From the NCBI GenBank assembly GCA_041776485.1, contig JBHBQE010000021.1, positions 33,366 through 97,365 of the forward strand: a stretch of 64,000 nucleotides of DNA, given 5' to 3'. Source of the DNA: JBHBQE01 sp041776485 (GTDB lineage Bacteria; Bacillota; Clostridia; Lachnospirales; Lachnospiraceae). The notes under the pieces were generated by a model that was not told the origin of the DNA, searched no databases, and saw only the letters and a list, made by a program, of their open reading frames with translations. Shown piece by piece: positions 35,412-43,474 of this stretch (position 1 is its first letter; each line of letters opens with the position of its first letter). The position numbers were made by a program, and so were the translations under genes.

Positions 35412-37850
35412 ATGGGAGAAGTATATTATTTAAACCGAAATTGGAAGTTTAATGATTGCTTTGAGGGGTCATTTTTAATAGAGCCGATGTCCGGGGGTGA
35501 GTTGGTAGAGATTCCGCATATTTTTCATGAAACTACCTATAATTATATTGATAAGGACAGACAAAGAGCCAGATGTGTCTATCAAAGGTGTTTTGTTGCC
35601 AGAGAGGAGTGGCGTGGCAAAAGGATAATTTTGACCTTTGAAGGGGTGGCATATAAGGCTTCCGTTTATATAAACGGTGTAAACCAGATTATTAATCAGA
35701 GCATATCCATTCCCTTTGAAGTTGATATTGATTCAAAGGTTAATTTTGGTGAGGAAAATCTTATTACCGTTATAGTGGATTCCAGACCGAATCTGAATCA
35801 GCCGCCTTTTTATGAGAATATGCCTGTAGACATGCCTGCTTTCGGAGGTATATACAGGGATGTATATCTTACTGTAAAGGAGCAGATTTCCATGGAAGAG
35901 GTCTGCTATCTTGCAGGGACTGCGCTTCCTATAGATACAAGAGGAATGAACAGACAAAAGCTTTCCAATTATAAATTACCAGGGAATATCAAAAGTATAG
36001 TTAAACTGTCTGAGGCTGCCGTCAGAATGGCAGGTGAGCATAGACTATCAGTAAGGCAAACCTTAAATGGCAAAGAAATATCCTTTCAGCCCATTGATGA
36101 AAGCGGAGTTACGGAAACTACCACAGGACCGGTTCATATATGGGATTTAGATTCGCCAACCTGTTACAGATTACAGACAGACCTGCTTTTAGATGATATG
36201 GTAATAGATACAGATGTATCTATGATTGGTTTCAGATCTGCTGTTTTCAATCAAAGCGGTTTTTACCTAAATGGCAGAAGGATAAAGATTAGGGGTATAG
36301 TCAGGTATCAAACATATCCATATATGGGATATGCAGCGCCTGAGAGCCTGCAAAGATTAGATGCCAGAATACTAAAGGAGGAGCTTCATGTCAATGCAGT
36401 GCGCTGCTGTGGGGAATTTCCTTCTCCCTATTTTTTAGATGAATGTGATAAAAGGGGAATATTAGTTTTCCCTGAGGTTCCCGGTTATCGGGATGTGGGT
36501 GACGAGGAGTTTCGAGAAATACATTTAAAAAATGTGGAGCAAATGATTATTCATGGAAGAAATCATGCCTGTATATTTTTATGGGGAACAAGAATAAACG
36601 GCTCAGCTTCAATGAACTTCGATGTTCAGGCAGTTCAGATTGCCCATAGGCTGGATCCTACCAGAGCCACCGGAGGTGAAAGGCTGGATACAAATATGCC
36701 TATGGCTGAAGATGTATACTGTTACAGGGACTTGTCCTATTCCGGAAAGTCTGCTCCTCTAAGATCCAAGGAGGAAATTACCTCTGACATGTCTAAGCCT
36801 TATTTGGTTTGCGGATATATGGGGGAGAGCTATTCTGTTCGCCCGGGGGACAGTCCTAAGAGAAAGCTGGGTCAGATTGCCCATATTGCAGGAGTATTAG
36901 ATGCTCAGGCTTTTCATGAGGATACCTGCGGAAGTTTTGCCTGCTCCATGTGTGATTATCCTACAATGGCGGAATTTGCTGCTGAGGATGGGATTGCATA
37001 TCACGGAATTTTAGATATGTTTAGGAATAAAAAGCCGGCGGCGTATATATTTTCATCACAGAATAATACGTCTAAGGAGCTGTTTATATATCCGCCAATA
37101 TCCGGAGACCGAGAAAGATGGGAGGGCACCGGTGACATATTTATTTTAACAAATATGGACAGTGTTAAAACTTATAGGGACGGTCAGTTTATCTGTGAAT
37201 ATCAAAGAGAGGACTCTCCCTTTGGTAATATGAGACATCCTCCTATTATTATGAATGATTTTGTGGGGGAAACATTTTCCGCACGAAGCAATAAAATTGA
37301 CCAAATAAGGCGCATAAAAAAGCTTATAAATCAAATGGCGGTTGGGGGACTGTCGTCTTTCTTGGTACCGGGACAAATGCTTGATTTTATATTATCAAAA
37401 ATTGTTTACCGTACAGACAGACGGGAGCTTCTTTCCCTGTATGAAAAATATGTTTCAAGATCCCATGAATACAGATTTGAAGGGATAAAAAACGGTAAGG
37501 TGGAAGTTGTATCCACATTAAAGCCCTGTACCAAAAGATTTATCAAAGCTGATATATCCTCTATGAATCTTATTGAAAAACATTGCTATGATATTATCCA
37601 AATAAGAATTATGGTGGTAAATGAATCGGGAGAGGTGCTGTCTGATTTTGCAGAGCCGATTATTGTCAATACAAAGGGACCTGTCAGCCTAATCGGTCCG
37701 GGAATCATACCCCTCAGAGGAGGTATGGCGGGTACCTATATTCGATCAGTGGGAAAAGAGGGGGAGGCACGGGTAACCATAAGCTGTGGTGGATTGCCGG
37801 ATACGGTATTTACAATCAATGTACTGAAGGCACCTCAAAGTGATATTTAG
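35412..37850 (+). CDS. GH2-fold beta-galactosidase-like protein lacking both catalytic Glu residues
   Basis: An 812-residue protein with the GH2 layout: sugar-binding jelly roll (about 1-180), immunoglobulin-like domain (about 190-275) and TIM barrel (about 280-550), then extra C-terminal beta domains. In active relatives the acid/base Glu follows Asn in the barrel (WGxRINES) and the nucleophile lies in a TEYxGH motif. Here these read WGTRINGS, with Gly397, and VCGYMGE, with Gly468. The flanking residues align well, so this looks like a pseudoenzyme, perhaps carbohydrate-binding only. No signal peptide is present. It follows recN after 1 bp. Confidence 0.85.
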   Translation: MGEVYYLNRNWKFNDCFEGSFLIEPMSGGELVEIPHIFHETTYNYIDKDRQRARCVYQRCFVAREEWRGKRIILTFEGVAYKASVYINGVNQIINQSISIPFEVDIDSKVNFGEENLITVIVDSRPNLNQPPFYENMPVDMPAFGGIYRDVYLTVKEQISMEEVCYLAGTALPIDTRGMNRQKLSNYKLPGNIKSIVKLSEAAVRMAGEHRLSVRQTLNGKEISFQPIDESGVTETTTGPVHIWDLDSPTCYRLQTDLLLDDMVIDTDVSMIGFRSAVFNQSGFYLNGRRIKIRGIVRYQTYPYMGYAAPESLQRLDARILKEELHVNAVRCCGEFPSPYFLDECDKRGILVFPEVPGYRDVGDEEFREIHLKNVEQMIIHGRNHACIFLWGTRINGSASMNFDVQAVQIAHRLDPTRATGGERLDTNMPMAEDVYCYRDLSYSGKSAPLRSKEEITSDMSKPYLVCGYMGESYSVRPGDSPKRKLGQIAHIAGVLDAQAFHEDTCGSFACSMCDYPTMAEFAAEDGIAYHGILDMFRNKKPAAYIFSSQNNTSKELFIYPPISGDRERWEGTGDIFILTNMDSVKTYRDGQFICEYQREDSPFGNMRHPPIIMNDFVGETFSARSNKIDQIRRIKKLINQMAVGGLSSFLVPGQMLDFILSKIVYRTDRRELLSLYEKYVSRSHEYRFEGIKNGKVEVVSTLKPCTKRFIKADISSMNLIEKHCYDIIQIRIMVVNESGEVLSDFAEPIIVNTKGPVSLIGPGIIPLRGGMAGTYIRSVGKEGEARVTISCGGLPDTVFTINVLKAPQSDI

Positions 37851-38713
37851 AATAATATTTTCCCTGTATTTCTCTCGTATAAATAAACATGATTAGACAG
37901 TATTTCTGTTTGCTTTGGAGCGGTTTCATTAATAGAGAAAACCATATCATGTAATTCCCTGGAATTTTTATCCTTACAGGGTAATAATATAAGTTCATGT
38001 ACGCTTGAGGGTAATATGTATATATCCTCATTGAATTTTTCTGCCAATTTCTCCAATACCCTGGAATAAAGGATACAGCTTGCCCCATAGGTACATATAC
38101 TATTAGTGAGCACATACATATCTAATGGATTGCTTGTAATATCATTAACTGAGGTATCCTTTAGAATGTCAGAAAACCTATGTACATTTTCAGGCAGCAG
38201 CTTTGGAGTATTTTTACCGGCATATTCCAGTATTGTATTTACTCCTATATCCCAGTTTTTAATGTGTGAATTATCAATAGCTGCAATAGAGTATATATCT
38301 TTTTTGAAAATACAAATATTAAAGACAATTGCAAGATCTAAAAATTTAATATGGGGTATTTCACAAAGCAATGGGAAATTACGTTTATAATTAATAAGCC
38401 TGTATATAATTTTATTTTTGACCCAATTAAAATCATATAATGGCAGATCTATATTTGTGTATATCCTGTATTTTTCATAGGTGGAAATAATATCCGAAAG
38501 AATATTGCTAATATCCTCACCTTTTTTATACCTGGTAAAGTATTCATCAAGATATATTATGGGCTTTATATTGCTACTTTCTGTGGAAATTATAAGGGCA
38601 TTTTTAGTTATACCGTTATTTTGCCTGAAGCTTTCAAAGGAAATGCCTGTATTTTCCGGTAAGCTCTCAGCTGCCACAGAATTCAGCTCTGATATAAAAG
38701 ATTGATATGTCAT
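37847..38713 (-). CDS. DUF5688 family protein
   Basis: A 288-residue protein of a family abundant in Lachnospiraceae and of unknown function. Characteristic features are an N-terminal segment with a repeated NNGITKNALIISTESSNIKP-like stretch, a PIIYLDEYFTRYKKGEDIS section and a C-terminal ILPSSVHELILLPCKDK region. It is cytoplasmic by sequence. Its start codon lies in one arm of a perfect 11 bp inverted repeat with the ribosome binding site in the loop. Its 3' end overlaps the GH2-like gene by 4 bp, convergently. Confidence 0.75.
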   Translation of the reverse strand: MTYQSFISELNSVAAESLPENTGISFESFRQNNGITKNALIISTESSNIKPIIYLDEYFTRYKKGEDISNILSDIISTYEKYRIYTNIDLPLYDFNWVKNKIIYRLINYKRNFPLLCEIPHIKFLDLAIVFNICIFKKDIYSIAAIDNSHIKNWDIGVNTILEYAGKNTPKLLPENVHRFSDILKDTSVNDITSNPLDMYVLTNSICTYGASCILYSRVLEKLAEKFNEDIYILPSSVHELILLPCKDKNSRELHDMVFSINETAPKQTEILSNHVYLYERNTGKILF

Positions 38714-38735
38714 ATATTCTCCTTATATATGACAT
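38707..38735 (-). promoter_or_regulatory. Start-codon hairpin of the DUF5688 gene
   Basis: Perfect 11 bp arms (38707-38717 and 38725-38735; ATGTCATATAT/ATATATGACAT) flank a 7-base loop. On the mRNA the loop reads AAGGAGA, the ribosome binding site, and the ATG at 38713 falls in the 3' arm. It could act as a protein-binding operator or as a translational hairpin. Confidence 0.6.
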
Positions 38736-38783
38736 GCCTAATGAAAGAAAGTAGAGAAAGTATATTATGCTGTAAAGAGTCTG

Positions 38784-39611
38784 TCAATCCCCATATTTCT
38801 CAAGGAAACTATAACGTACTCCCTGCAGTTTTATTTCAGGGAAGGTATCTGCATGCACATTATGTATAGAATTAAATATATTACTTTCAATAAGAGGATT
38901 TTCTTTTTTGAGCCGTTTAATTAATTCTTTGGTATATGCCCTCTTTGAGGTGGAAATATCCTCTGCATGGATTTTTTCAGTAAGGGCACAGGCACATTGC
39001 AGAAATGTAAGCTCATGATAATCTCTCCAGGCAATAATAGCCTCCTCATGTACCATATATAGCGGGCGTATAAGTTCCATTCCAGGGAAATTCTTAGAAT
39101 GAAGCTTGGGCATCATTCCCTGAAGCTGTGCACCGTATAGCATAGCCATTAGAGTGGTTTCAATAACATCAGAAAAATGATGTCCCAGAGCTATTTTATT
39201 ACACCCTAATTCCCGTGCCTTGGCATACAGATATCCCCTCCTCATTCTGGCACATAAATAACAGGGGGTTTTTGATATCTCTTCAGTAACAGAAAAGATT
39301 GGAGATTGGAAAAATTCCACAGGGATGCCTAATTTGCCGGTGTTTTCTACAATCAAATCTGCATTTTCTCTGGAATATCCGGGATTCATGGATATGAACC
39401 TAAGGTTAAAGGGAACCTCTGAATGACTGTGAAGTATCTGCATAAGCTTAGCCAAAAGCATAGAATCCTTTCCGCCGGAAATACAAACTGCAATTGAATC
39501 CCCCTTATTTATAAGCTGATATTTTTTGATTGCCTGCATAAAGGGGCGCCTTATGCTTTTTTTATATCTTTTTGTTAAATTATGCTCTACTTCCAGAGAA
39601 ATATTTTCCAT
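38784..39611 (-). CDS. TtcA-like ATP-dependent sulfurtransferase (PP-loop)
   Basis: A 275-residue protein of the TtcA/TilS PP-loop family. The ATP-binding PP-loop is SGGKDSM, and the CxxC that in TtcA holds an iron-sulfur cluster is CYLCARMRRGYLY. GHHFSDVIETTLMAMLYGAQ is also family-typical. Likely role: thiolation of tRNA cytidine 32 or a related tRNA position. The closest subgroup (TtcA or TtuA-like) is not certain. It diverges from the XRE gene, with 161 bp between. Confidence 0.8.
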   Translation of the reverse strand: MENISLEVEHNLTKRYKKSIRRPFMQAIKKYQLINKGDSIAVCISGGKDSMLLAKLMQILHSHSEVPFNLRFISMNPGYSRENADLIVENTGKLGIPVEFFQSPIFSVTEEISKTPCYLCARMRRGYLYAKARELGCNKIALGHHFSDVIETTLMAMLYGAQLQGMMPKLHSKNFPGMELIRPLYMVHEEAIIAWRDYHELTFLQCACALTEKIHAEDISTSKRAYTKELIKRLKKENPLIESNIFNSIHNVHADTFPEIKLQGVRYSFLEKYGD

Positions 39612-39646
39612 TTTTATACAAAAGTGTCGATATGTTTAATTTAATA

Positions 39647-39674
39647 TTTACATTCACAAATAATATGATAAAAT
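39647..39674 (+). promoter_or_regulatory. Putative promoter of the XRE-sce7726 operon
   Basis: TTTACA (39647-39652), a 16 bp spacer and TAAAAT (39669-39674). The 9 bp direct repeat ATACAAAAG occurs on both sides (39617-39625 and 39696-39704), a possible binding site for the encoded XRE protein. The ATG is about 100 bp downstream, preceded by AGGAGG. Confidence 0.4.
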
Positions 39675-39772
39675 ACTTTTGGTTCTATAATCAAGATACA
39701 AAAGAATATAAAACTTAAGCCCTGAGGTATTTATTACCAAAACAGAATTTAAGTATATCATAGGAGGAAGTT

Positions 39773-40279
39773 ATGACAACAGGAGAAAAAATAAGGTTTT
39801 ATCGTAAAAAGGCAGGGTTATCCCAAAAAGCTCTTGGAGAAGCTGCTGGTGGTATACATGAGGTTACAATTAGGAAATATGAGGCGGGACTTAGAAATCC
39901 AAAGCCGGCGCAGCTAAAGAGAATAGCGGACGCAATGGGAATTTCCGTATTTATGTTTTTGGATATAAGCATAGATACGGTATCAGACGTGTTGTCCTTA
40001 ATATTTGAAATGGACAAATTTTCCCAAATGATTATTGAGGGAAAGAGAGACAATCATGGTGAATATGACCCTTCCTCAATAAGGCTGCATTTTAATCACG
40101 ATATAATCAATGAAAGACTTGCACTTTGGGCAAAGTCCAAAGACGTTGAAAAGAAACTTAAAGCCTCTCAGGATAGCTTTGAAAGCAGAAATGATTATGA
40201 GCAGGCAATCAAAAATATGGATAAACAGCTTGAGCAGATCAGAGCAAGGCTGATTGTAGATGAAACCAGATTGTCATAA
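39773..40279 (+). CDS. XRE-family helix-turn-helix regulator
   Basis: A 168-residue protein with an N-terminal Cro/C1-type HTH (about 5-58: KIRFYRKKAGLSQKALGEAAGG, then EVTIRKYEAGLRNPKPAQLKRIADAMGI) and a helical C-terminal region of about 100 residues ending in a coiled-coil-like stretch. It has an ideal AGGAGG ribosome binding site. The stop overlaps the ATG of the next gene (TAATG), so the regulator and the nuclease-like protein form a coupled pair. Confidence 0.85.
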   Translation: MTTGEKIRFYRKKAGLSQKALGEAAGGIHEVTIRKYEAGLRNPKPAQLKRIADAMGISVFMFLDISIDTVSDVLSLIFEMDKFSQMIIEGKRDNHGEYDPSSIRLHFNHDIINERLALWAKSKDVEKKLKASQDSFESRNDYEQAIKNMDKQLEQIRARLIVDETRLS

Positions 40280-40911
40280 TGCTATATGATAAGGATATAA
40301 GAGAGCCGTTATTTTTTTATCTTGAGGAAAGGTACGGCAGGATTAGGATACTGGAGGAAAAAAGGATTGCAGGCTCCCGCTCTGATATTGTTATGATAAC
40401 AGAGGGAGAGATTATAGGTATTGAGATTAAGAGCGACGCTGATACTTATACAAGATTGCCTGAGCAGGTAGTTAATTATGACCGGTTCTTCGATAGAAAT
40501 ATTTTGGTGGCAGGTTCCAGTCATGCAATGGCGGTAGCAGATCATGTGCCTGAGCATTGGGGAATTATCACGGTGGAGGAGATGGATGAGCATATAGATT
40601 TTTATATGCTTAGAACACCCAAATCCAATCCGAATATGGATGAGTCTAAGAAAATAACAATGCTTTGGCGCCCGGAGCTTGCAAATATTCAGGAGAAAAT
40701 GGGACTTCCCAAGTATAAAAATTACTCTAAAAGGAAAATTCAGGATCTTTTGCTGTCAAAGGTACCAAGGGATATGCTTTGGAATTACATGTGTGAGGAG
40801 CTTTTTCAAAGGGATTATAATGAAATAAAAACCCGGATTGACGAGTACAGAAAAAGTAATGGGTTAAGACGACGAAGAAAAGGATATAAGTATAAATATA
40901 AAGTGAAGTAA
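40279..40911 (+). CDS. sce7726 family protein (PD-(D/E)XK nuclease-like)
   Basis: A 210-residue protein. The N-terminal half resembles the sce7726 family with a PD-(D/E)XK core: Glu26/27, then Asp36 (SRSDIV), then Glu49-x-Lys51 (GIEIKSD). QVVNYDRFFDRNILVAGSSH follows. The C-terminal part is helical and strongly basic (LRRRRKGYKYKYKVK). Nuclease activity is inferred from the fold only. It is coupled to an XRE regulator and ends in a hairpin terminator, a self-contained two-gene cassette typical of phage- or defence-related cargo. Confidence 0.75.
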   Translation: MLYDKDIREPLFFYLEERYGRIRILEEKRIAGSRSDIVMITEGEIIGIEIKSDADTYTRLPEQVVNYDRFFDRNILVAGSSHAMAVADHVPEHWGIITVEEMDEHIDFYMLRTPKSNPNMDESKKITMLWRPELANIQEKMGLPKYKNYSKRKIQDLLLSKVPRDMLWNYMCEELFQRDYNEIKTRIDEYRKSNGLRRRRKGYKYKYKVK

Positions 40912-40935
40912 AAGGCAGGTTAACCTGTCTTTTTT
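40912..40935 (+). terminator. Rho-independent terminator after the sce7726 gene
   Basis: The stem AAGGCAGG/CCTGTCTT (one G-T wobble) with loop TTAA is followed by TTTT. It begins at the stop codon of the gene. Confidence 0.75.
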
Positions 40936-40978
40936 GCAGTCAAGCCGGTTAATCGTATTAATAACACAGCGGATATAG

Positions 40979-41581
40979 GTATATAGCACAATTGTTTCTA
41001 TACTATTTCTTTCAAGTATGTCAGTACACGCCGAAGAGGTGGATTTAAGCGGCAATAGCATTGGTAACTATAGCCTTATTACAAAATCCGTTGGTGACGT
41101 AAATTATAGCTATGTGTATGAAAATGGCATATTGGTTTCGGAATCGTCATTGAATCTTAATACAGGACAATTATATGCTTATGATTATGTTAATAATATA
41201 AGATATGATGAACGCCTGGATTTTACTGTACAGGAAAATAATATTAATTTTTTTGATAGCGATGATTTGATTGCACCTATGAGAGGGGTAAATTACAGAT
41301 TAGTCAGTTCAGATAGGGGTTCATTAAAATTTGCCGCTATGGCAGTAGCTACTATTATTGGTATAATAGCTGCTTTTGTGCCGGGAGCGTCACATAGAGC
41401 ATTATTACATTTAGCAGAAACTATTGTTAATTCTGGAGGTGATAATTTTACATATTCTTTAGATTTATATACAGCTACTCAAGGCAAATTCTTTTATGCC
41501 AAGAGGGCATTTAAAATCTATAATACTTCCGGTCAGCAGGTAGGACCTACAGTTACAGGTTATACAAAAACTCGTAAGTAA
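40979..41581 (+). pseudogene. Secreted protein remnant lacking its start codon
   Basis: The frame from the ATG at 41018 gives 187 residues beginning MSVHAEEV. Upstream codons in the same frame continue as TIVSILFLSS, so together they form a signal-peptide core with VHA cleavage. However, an in-frame TAG lies at 40976 and no ATG, GTG or TTG precedes the core. The gene has therefore probably lost its 5' end, just after the terminator at 40912-40935. The mature part has a hydrophobic Ala/Gly/Ile stretch (LKFAAMAVATIIGIIAAFVPG) and a beta-rich C-terminus. Function unknown; a bacteriocin-like or wall protein is possible. Confidence 0.55.
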
Positions 41582-41597
41582 TAGGATTGGTGATACT

Positions 41598-41837
41598 ATG
41601 AAAAATAGATTGTTAAAAAGATTTTTGATTTTATTTCCTATTCTTCGCGGAAGTACACTCTTTAGTCAGTATATTATTATTCCAATTATGTTTGGTGAGA
41701 AATATACTGTCTTTGTATTTATATATCAAATAATTGAGAGTGTAATCATCGTTTATATAACTGTGCTTCTTGAAAAAAAATTGGGTCTTAAGATTGATCA
41801 TAAAGCTCGAAAAGATGGCAAGGACAGCAGAGATTAG
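41598..41837 (+). CDS. Small membrane protein (79 aa)
   Basis: A 79-residue protein with two predicted membrane segments (about 8-30 and 38-60) and a basic C-terminus (KIDHKARKDGKDSRD). I do not recognise it. It lies 16 bp after the secreted-protein remnant, so the two may have formed one unit; a membrane partner such as an immunity protein is conceivable but unsupported. The ribosome binding site (TTGGTGAT) is modest. Confidence 0.55.
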   Translation: MKNRLLKRFLILFPILRGSTLFSQYIIIPIMFGEKYTVFVFIYQIIESVIIVYITVLLEKKLGLKIDHKARKDGKDSRD

Positions 41838-41878
41838 CTTTTAATGATATTTAATGTGTCATTGACTTTGTTTTGAAT

Positions 41879-41935
41879 CTGATGTTATGAGTAACTTTCA
41901 GTTGACATTCTGGACTGTTGTACCCATAACATCAG
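41879..41935. repeat. Perfect 11 bp inverted repeat with 35-base spacer
   Basis: CTGATGTTATG (41879-41889) and CATAACATCAG (41925-41935). The match extends outward with one mismatch (AAT/AAC). No T-run follows on either strand, so it is not a classical terminator. It may be a mobile-element end or a miniature palindromic element. Confidence 0.6.
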
Positions 41936-41947
41936 GTTCTTGCTAAG

Positions 41948-42547
41948 TTAAACCAGTACACTTTTTATCCCGGCCAACAATTCCTCATAGGTTTCATATG
42001 CAGGATATTGGGGATATTCTTTTTTGAGAATCTCTGTAGTTCTAAATAAAAATCCAGCCTTACTTTCTAGTATCATACCCAAATCATTATAACTGTCACC
42101 GCTTGCTATAGTTTCAAATCCGCAGGCTTGAAGGGATTTTACGGTTGTTTTCTTGCTTTCGGGACACCTCATTTTAAAGCCCTTTACTTTGTTATTCTCC
42201 ACAACCAGCTCATTGCAAAACAGGGTGGGGTAGCCAAGCTTTGCCATAAGGGGCATGGCAAATTGACTAAAGGTGTCACTTATGATGATTACCTGTGTCA
42301 TAGCCCTTAGTTCATCAAGGAATTCCTTTGCACCGGGGAATGGCTCGATTTTAGCGATTACATCCTGGATTTCCTTTAACCCCAGGTTGTGTTTGTCCAG
42401 CAAATCAATACGGTAAGCCATTAGCTTATTATAGTCAGGCTCATCTCTGGTTGTTCGCTTAAATTCCTCTATTCCGGTTACATTTGAGAATGCAATCCAT
42501 ATTTCCGGGACTAACACTCCTTCCATATCAAGGCATACAATATCCAT
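41948..42547 (-). CDS. thrH: Phosphoserine phosphatase/homoserine phosphotransferase (ThrH type HAD enzyme)
   Basis: A 199-residue HAD hydrolase. The nucleophile motif is CLDMEGVLVPE, the ThrH-specific DxEGV variant of DxDGT. Motif II is IIISDTFSQF and motif III/IV is KKTTVKSL...ASGDSYNDLGMI. ThrH enzymes dephosphorylate phosphoserine and can transfer phosphate to homoserine. It abuts the gpmA stop (1 bp overlap), so both are probably co-transcribed. Confidence 0.85.
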   Translation of the reverse strand: MDIVCLDMEGVLVPEIWIAFSNVTGIEEFKRTTRDEPDYNKLMAYRIDLLDKHNLGLKEIQDVIAKIEPFPGAKEFLDELRAMTQVIIISDTFSQFAMPLMAKLGYPTLFCNELVVENNKVKGFKMRCPESKKTTVKSLQACGFETIASGDSYNDLGMILESKAGFLFRTTEILKKEYPQYPAYETYEELLAGIKSVLV

Positions 42548-43287
42548 TACTTTACCTTTCCCTGATTTGCCACAGCGTTCATTTTCCGGGCGATTGCTTC
42601 CTGATCTCCCAAATAATAATGATTTATGACATTGAAGCTATCGTCAAATTCATAAACCAGAGGAACTGCTGTAGGTATATTTACACCAATAATTTCCTCA
42701 TTGCTTATATTATCAAAGTATTTTACAAGGGCACGGAGACTGTTTCCATGGGCGGCGATGATTACACGTTTGCCTTCAAGCATTTTAGGCTTTATTTCTT
42801 CATTAAAATAAGGGATTACCCTTTCTATGGTAGTTTCCAGGGACTCATGATATGGGAGAGCCTCTGTAACATCTCTGTACATAGGCATTTTCTGAGCACA
42901 TCTGTCATCTCCCGGTTCCAGAGCGGGGGGCTTTATATCAAAGGAACGGCGCCAGATTTTAACCTGAGCTTCGCCGTATTTTTCAGCTGTTTCAGACTTA
43001 TTTAATCCCTGAAGCCCGCCATAGTGACGTTCATTTAATTTCCACGATTTTATAACCGGAAGCCAGCTCCTATCCATTTCGTCAAGAACATGATTAAGGG
43101 TATGTATAGCTCTTTTTAAATATGAGGTATAGCATATATCGAAGTCATAGCCCTCTTCTTTAAGAGTACGTCCTCCCGCTATTGCCTCCCCATGTCCCTT
43201 TTCTGATAGGTCACAGTCCATCCAACCTGTAAACAGGTTTTCTTTATTCCATTCACTTTCACCGTGGCGTATAAGAACTAACTTCAT
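42547..43287 (-). CDS. gpmA: 2,3-bisphosphoglycerate-dependent phosphoglycerate mutase
   Basis: A 246-residue glycolytic enzyme with the phosphohistidine motif LIRHGESEWN, RHYGGLQGLNKSETAEKYGE, and the second catalytic His in VIIAAHGNSLRAL. It interconverts 3- and 2-phosphoglycerate in the cytoplasm. The gene is first in a minus-strand pair with thrH and diverges from the chemoreceptor gene. Confidence 0.95.
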   Translation of the reverse strand: MKLVLIRHGESEWNKENLFTGWMDCDLSEKGHGEAIAGGRTLKEEGYDFDICYTSYLKRAIHTLNHVLDEMDRSWLPVIKSWKLNERHYGGLQGLNKSETAEKYGEAQVKIWRRSFDIKPPALEPGDDRCAQKMPMYRDVTEALPYHESLETTIERVIPYFNEEIKPKMLEGKRVIIAAHGNSLRALVKYFDNISNEEIIGVNIPTAVPLVYEFDDSFNVINHYYLGDQEAIARKMNAVANQGKVK

Positions 43288-43474
43288 AACTTACTCTTGT
43301 ATATTGAATTCCCGGAGAATTCTCAACTTTTCCTTTCTTTGAATTTTTAGCTTTGCCTGGAAACTGTAATTTGGAAAATATAATACAGTAAATATTGTTT
43401 TTTTGCAAAAAAAAAGAAAATCTGGTTTAATATAATTGAAATCGTAAATATTTATATAGCTTTGGGAGGTAAAA

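Noticed and set aside
43398..43413. T7-GC-A7 palindrome before the chemoreceptor gene as an operator
   Set aside because: Low-complexity A/T runs are common in this AT-rich sequence; no spacing to promoter elements supports it.
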